In this document: piece after piece, positions 61,544 through 64,000 of the stretch
Layout: each line of letters opens with the position of its first letter
How positions within the stretch are numbered: position 1 is the stretch's first letter
Assembly (NCBI GenBank): GCA_051201675.1
Contig: CP179212.1
Location: 2,480,001 to 2,544,000, forward strand
Length of the DNA: 64,000 nt
Source: HTCC2207 sp002685195
GTDB lineage: Bacteria; Pseudomonadota; Gammaproteobacteria; Pseudomonadales; Porticoccaceae
Reading direction: 5' to 3'
The notes under the pieces: model-generated
What the model was told of the DNA's origin: nothing
What the model saw: the letters and a program-made list of their open reading frames with translations, nothing else
Database searches by the model: none
Position numbers and translations under genes: made by a program

Positions 61544-62413
61544 CTACGTTTTGGGTGGCCACAACAATAATTTAGACGTCGCCTGAGTATAGCTCAAGTA
61601 ATCTGAATCGGTACCCCATTTTTGCTTGGCCAGTCGATCTAGAAGAGGTATTCCACTGACTTTAGTCAATAAAAAATACACAAAAACAGGTGAGATCAGC
61701 GTTGCCAATTGCCATCCTGACAGCACTGGGAGGGCGACCAATGCCAAACCAAACCAAAGGGTAATTTCTCCAAAATAGTTAGCATGTTGTGACCATGACC
61801 AAACACCAGTTGTGATGAAACGATTCCTATTGTCTGGATTTTTGCGAAACTCAGTTTTCTGATTGTCTGCAGTGACCTCCACGATAAACCCAAACAGCCA
61901 AAGTGCTATCCCTAAATAACTGATCAACCCCAACTCTGCTGTTATATTAGACGTCAACGCAGCCAATCCAGCCGCCATAGTCACCAAAACCCAAAGACCA
62001 CCGATAGTCCAAGTCATTAAAAACCAAGTGAATTTAGTTTTCATAACGATGAAACGCTTGTCTTGGCCATCCTTCTTTATACGCCAAAATAGAAAGGACC
62101 CTAATCTAAGTGCCCAAACCGTAATCATGGCACAGATAATCAGGTCCCTGAGGTCAAGAGAGGGGTTAAGAACAATCGCAGCAGCCACGGTGGTAATGTA
62201 GGAGAGTGAGCCTGTCAAATCAAAGTAATGCTCGGTCTTGAAGGCGTAGGATGGAACGAACACTGCCCAATGGAGAGCGAATCCAATCGATCCACACAGA
62301 GCGAAAAGAGGATAACCACCAAGAGAAACGCTACCCTGGCTCCCCGCTGTCAGTATTAGCACAGCAATAATCAGTGACGCCACAATGCCCAGGACACTTT
62401 TAGATCTTGTCAT
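61544..62413 (-). CDS. DUF1295 / steroid 5-alpha-reductase-like membrane protein
   Basis: The protein has about 289 residues and seven or more membrane segments. The C-terminal signature is ITTGVWSWSQHANYFGEITLW followed by FVYFLLTKVSGIPLLDRLAK, characteristic of DUF1295 and related 5-alpha-reductase or isoprenylcysteine methyltransferase-fold proteins. The substrate is unknown. ATG 62,413 is preferred over GTG 62,422 because AGAGG lies eight bases upstream. It is transcribed away from the MMPL gene. Confidence 0.85.
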   Translation of the reverse strand: MTRSKSVLGIVASLIIAVLILTAGSQGSVSLGGYPLFALCGSIGFALHWAVFVPSYAFKTEHYFDLTGSLSYITTVAAAIVLNPSLDLRDLIICAMITVWALRLGSFLFWRIKKDGQDKRFIVMKTKFTWFLMTWTIGGLWVLVTMAAGLAALTSNITAELGLISYLGIALWLFGFIVEVTADNQKTEFRKNPDNRNRFITTGVWSWSQHANYFGEITLWFGLALVALPVLSGWQLATLISPVFVYFLLTKVSGIPLLDRLAKQKWGTDSDYLSYTQATSKLLLWPPKT

Positions 62414-62684
62414 TTTAAACACCTCTTTGTTGTTCTTATTTTAGTCTATTCGTAATCAAAACTTTGTTGTATTAAAACGATTTACCGACTATCTGAACGT
62501 TAAATTCTTATTTTTTTAACGCTTAGACGAACATACGCATCCACTATGCAAAATAGATGATAGTAAGATTAATGATTTTTTCCTATAAGAGGCACTATGT
62601 CACAGGAGCAAACTATAATTCCACCTAACAAAACCGCATAATAGCGAATCTGTTTTTGATTCTCTTTTGAGGTTATCTGTAATC

Positions 62685-64000
62685 ATGCAACCTTCGTTGT
62701 TTAAGCTGTACGACAAGATCATTTTGCAAAATCCCTGGACTGCCATTATCGTAGTTTTTGTCTTGGCAATTATCATGGCATTGGGATTGCCAAACTTTAA
62801 GCTGGATGCATCCGCGGATTCTTTAACCTTAGAGCACGATGATGATCTAAACTTTTCCCGTGAAGTCGTGCAACGCTATGGCAGTGACAACTTTTTGATT
62901 GTGACTTTTTCACCTTCTCAAGGTGTCCTTTTTGATCAAAATAACTTAGATACCCTCGCTGCACTGCGCAAAGACCTACTTCAAATCGAAGGTATAGAGT
63001 CAGTGCTATCAATGCTCGATGTTCCATTACTCTATAGTCCAAAAATTGACATTACAGACCTCACTGGTGAGCTCAATACTTTGATGTCTGAAGGTGTGGA
63101 TAAACAGCTAGCTAAAACTGAGTTTCTCAGTAGTCCTATTTACAAAGACGTTATTCTGAGTGCCGACGGAAACACTACTGGCATGATGGCTACCTTGAAT
63201 CTTGATGAAACTTACTTACAGCTCGTATCCAAGAGAGATAGCCTACGGCTGCTTCGAGATACCGATGGCCTCAGTGCCCAACAAGAAATACAACTGCAAG
63301 AGGTGAGTGCTGAGTTTCTAAATTACCGCACAGCCAAAGCTGAGGTTGATCACAAGCGAGTGGCCCAGATACGTGAACTAATTGAAGATTATCGTGATAG
63401 AGCAACTATCTTTTTAGGTGGCCCCGATATGATCACTGCAGATATGATCACGTTCATAAAGAGTGATCTCACTGTTTTTGGCGCTGGAATTCTAGTTTTT
63501 ATTATCGCCACTTTGGCTCTCATATTTCGTCGAATCCGCTTTGTTGTCCTGCCACTGATTACCTGTGCTCTCTGCTTGGTCATTATCTTAGGATTTTTAA
63601 GTTGGATTGACTGGCGACTAACTGTTATCTCTTCCAACTTCGTTCTTCTACTTTTGATTATTACTCTTGCATTAACCATTCATTTGATTGTGCGCTATCG
63701 CGAATTGCAGTCTAACAATCCAGAATCTAACCAACATAAGTTGGTTAGCCAAACTGTCATTTCCATGGCGAAACCTTGTCTCTACACAGTACTTACAACT
63801 ATCGTCGCCTTCACATCGTTGGTGGTGAGTGATATCCGCCCAGTGATAGATTTCGGCTGGATGATGACAATGGGCATCAGCCTAGCTTTAGTCATAGCTT
63901 TTATCATAATTCCGGCTGGAATGGTTTTGCTAGGCAAAGGGCCTCACACAAGTCTTCAAGATAATTCATCAGCATTTACTGCAAAGTTCGCTTGGCTAAC
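62685..64000 (+). CDS. MMPL/RND-superfamily exporter, partial (right edge)
   Basis: An open frame from ATG 62,685 (MQPSLFKLYDKIILQNPW) runs to the edge of the window, 438 codons so far. A first membrane segment (TAIIVVFVLAIIMALGLPNF) is followed by a periplasmic domain with SREVVQRYGSDNFLIVTFSP, typical of hopanoid/MMPL-type RND exporters. A run of membrane segments starts near residue 265 (FGAGILVFIIATLALIF). The C-terminal half is missing. A GAGG lies twelve bases upstream, slightly far. Function is probably export of lipids or hydrophobic compounds. Confidence 0.85.
   Translation, partial: MQPSLFKLYDKIILQNPWTAIIVVFVLAIIMALGLPNFKLDASADSLTLEHDDDLNFSREVVQRYGSDNFLIVTFSPSQGVLFDQNNLDTLAALRKDLLQIEGIESVLSMLDVPLLYSPKIDITDLTGELNTLMSEGVDKQLAKTEFLSSPIYKDVILSADGNTTGMMATLNLDETYLQLVSKRDSLRLLRDTDGLSAQQEIQLQEVSAEFLNYRTAKAEVDHKRVAQIRELIEDYRDRATIFLGGPDMITADMITFIKSDLTVFGAGILVFIIATLALIFRRIRFVVLPLITCALCLVIILGFLSWIDWRLTVISSNFVLLLLIITLALTIHLIVRYRELQSNNPESNQHKLVSQTVISMAKPCLYTVLTTIVAFTSLVVSDIRPVIDFGWMMTMGISLALVIAFIIIPAGMVLLGKGPHTSLQDNSSAFTAKFAWL

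Noticed and set aside
1..64000. CRISPR arrays, transposases and integrases
   Set aside because: No regularly spaced repeats and no transposase, tyrosine or serine recombinase signature were seen in the translations.

Overview
The window looks like chromosomal DNA of a marine gammaproteobacterium, probably a Cellvibrionales/SAR92-OM60-like relative. The taxonomic call is inference. It rests on the SecB/GrxC, glnA-thiI-typA and Pst/Pho gene sets, a tmRNA tag peptide ANDDNYALAA, a FecI/FecR-controlled TonB receptor with an STN domain, an SLC13 carboxylate transporter, an SNF-type sodium symporter and a PPi-type phosphofructokinase.

Region 1 (1-11,540) is accessory DNA. Two small ATGA-coupled genes run off the left edge. 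They are followed by a GIY-YIG protein with a duplicated C-terminal domain, a stop-interrupted remnant, and then a tightly packed minus-strand operon of six genes: DNA cytosine methyltransferase, MORC/MutL-like GHKL ATPase, Z1-type superfamily II helicase, PD-(D/E)XK nuclease (DUF4420-like), AIPR protein and an Mrr-type restriction endonuclease. Overlapping stops and starts and well placed Shine-Dalgarno sites indicate one expression unit. The core is a methylase-MORC-Z1 restriction/defence cassette of a kind noted before in comparative genomics but, to my knowledge, poorly characterised. The extra N-terminal domain of the Mrr enzyme is the least explained part.

Region 2 (11,540-21,430) is bounded by copies of the tmRNA 3-prime end. 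The intact ssrA gene lies at 21,030-21,421 (minus), and two 20-22 bp copies of its 3-prime end occur at about 11.75 and 11.91 kb. This suggests that elements targeting ssrA built this segment, although no integrase is visible. It contains an ECF sigma/anti-sigma pair, a large STN-TonB receptor with an internal signal peptide and start, an SLC13 transporter, an SGNH-like protein and malic enzyme, plausibly a carboxylate uptake and use cluster.

Region 3 (21.5-47.9 kb) is mostly core chromosome: an SNF symporter, xseB-ispA-dxs for isoprenoids, a GST and an M20 amidohydrolase. Then comes a phosphate block: phoU-pstBACS, a Pho-box-driven porin, and phoR-phoB, with an AMP-ligase/crotonase pair in between. 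Next to it are a SlyD prolyl isomerase and the gapdh-arsJ arsenate-detoxification pair behind a candidate Pho box. A NYN protein, an orphan HutC-like regulator with two operators, SprT, a PHP phosphoesterase, a Cys-less rhodanese, glutaredoxin and SecB follow.

Region 4 (47.9-64 kb) holds ntrC-ntrB and a eukaryotic-type glutamine synthetase with a sigma-54 promoter and NtrC-like sites. A free-standing ThiI-type rhodanese domain sits where full thiI is normally found, followed by typA, a degenerate GGDEF protein, tag, a proline iminopeptidase, dtd, mpl, PPi-PFK, a D-2-hydroxyacid dehydrogenase, a DUF1295 membrane protein and the start of an MMPL/RND transporter cut by the right edge.
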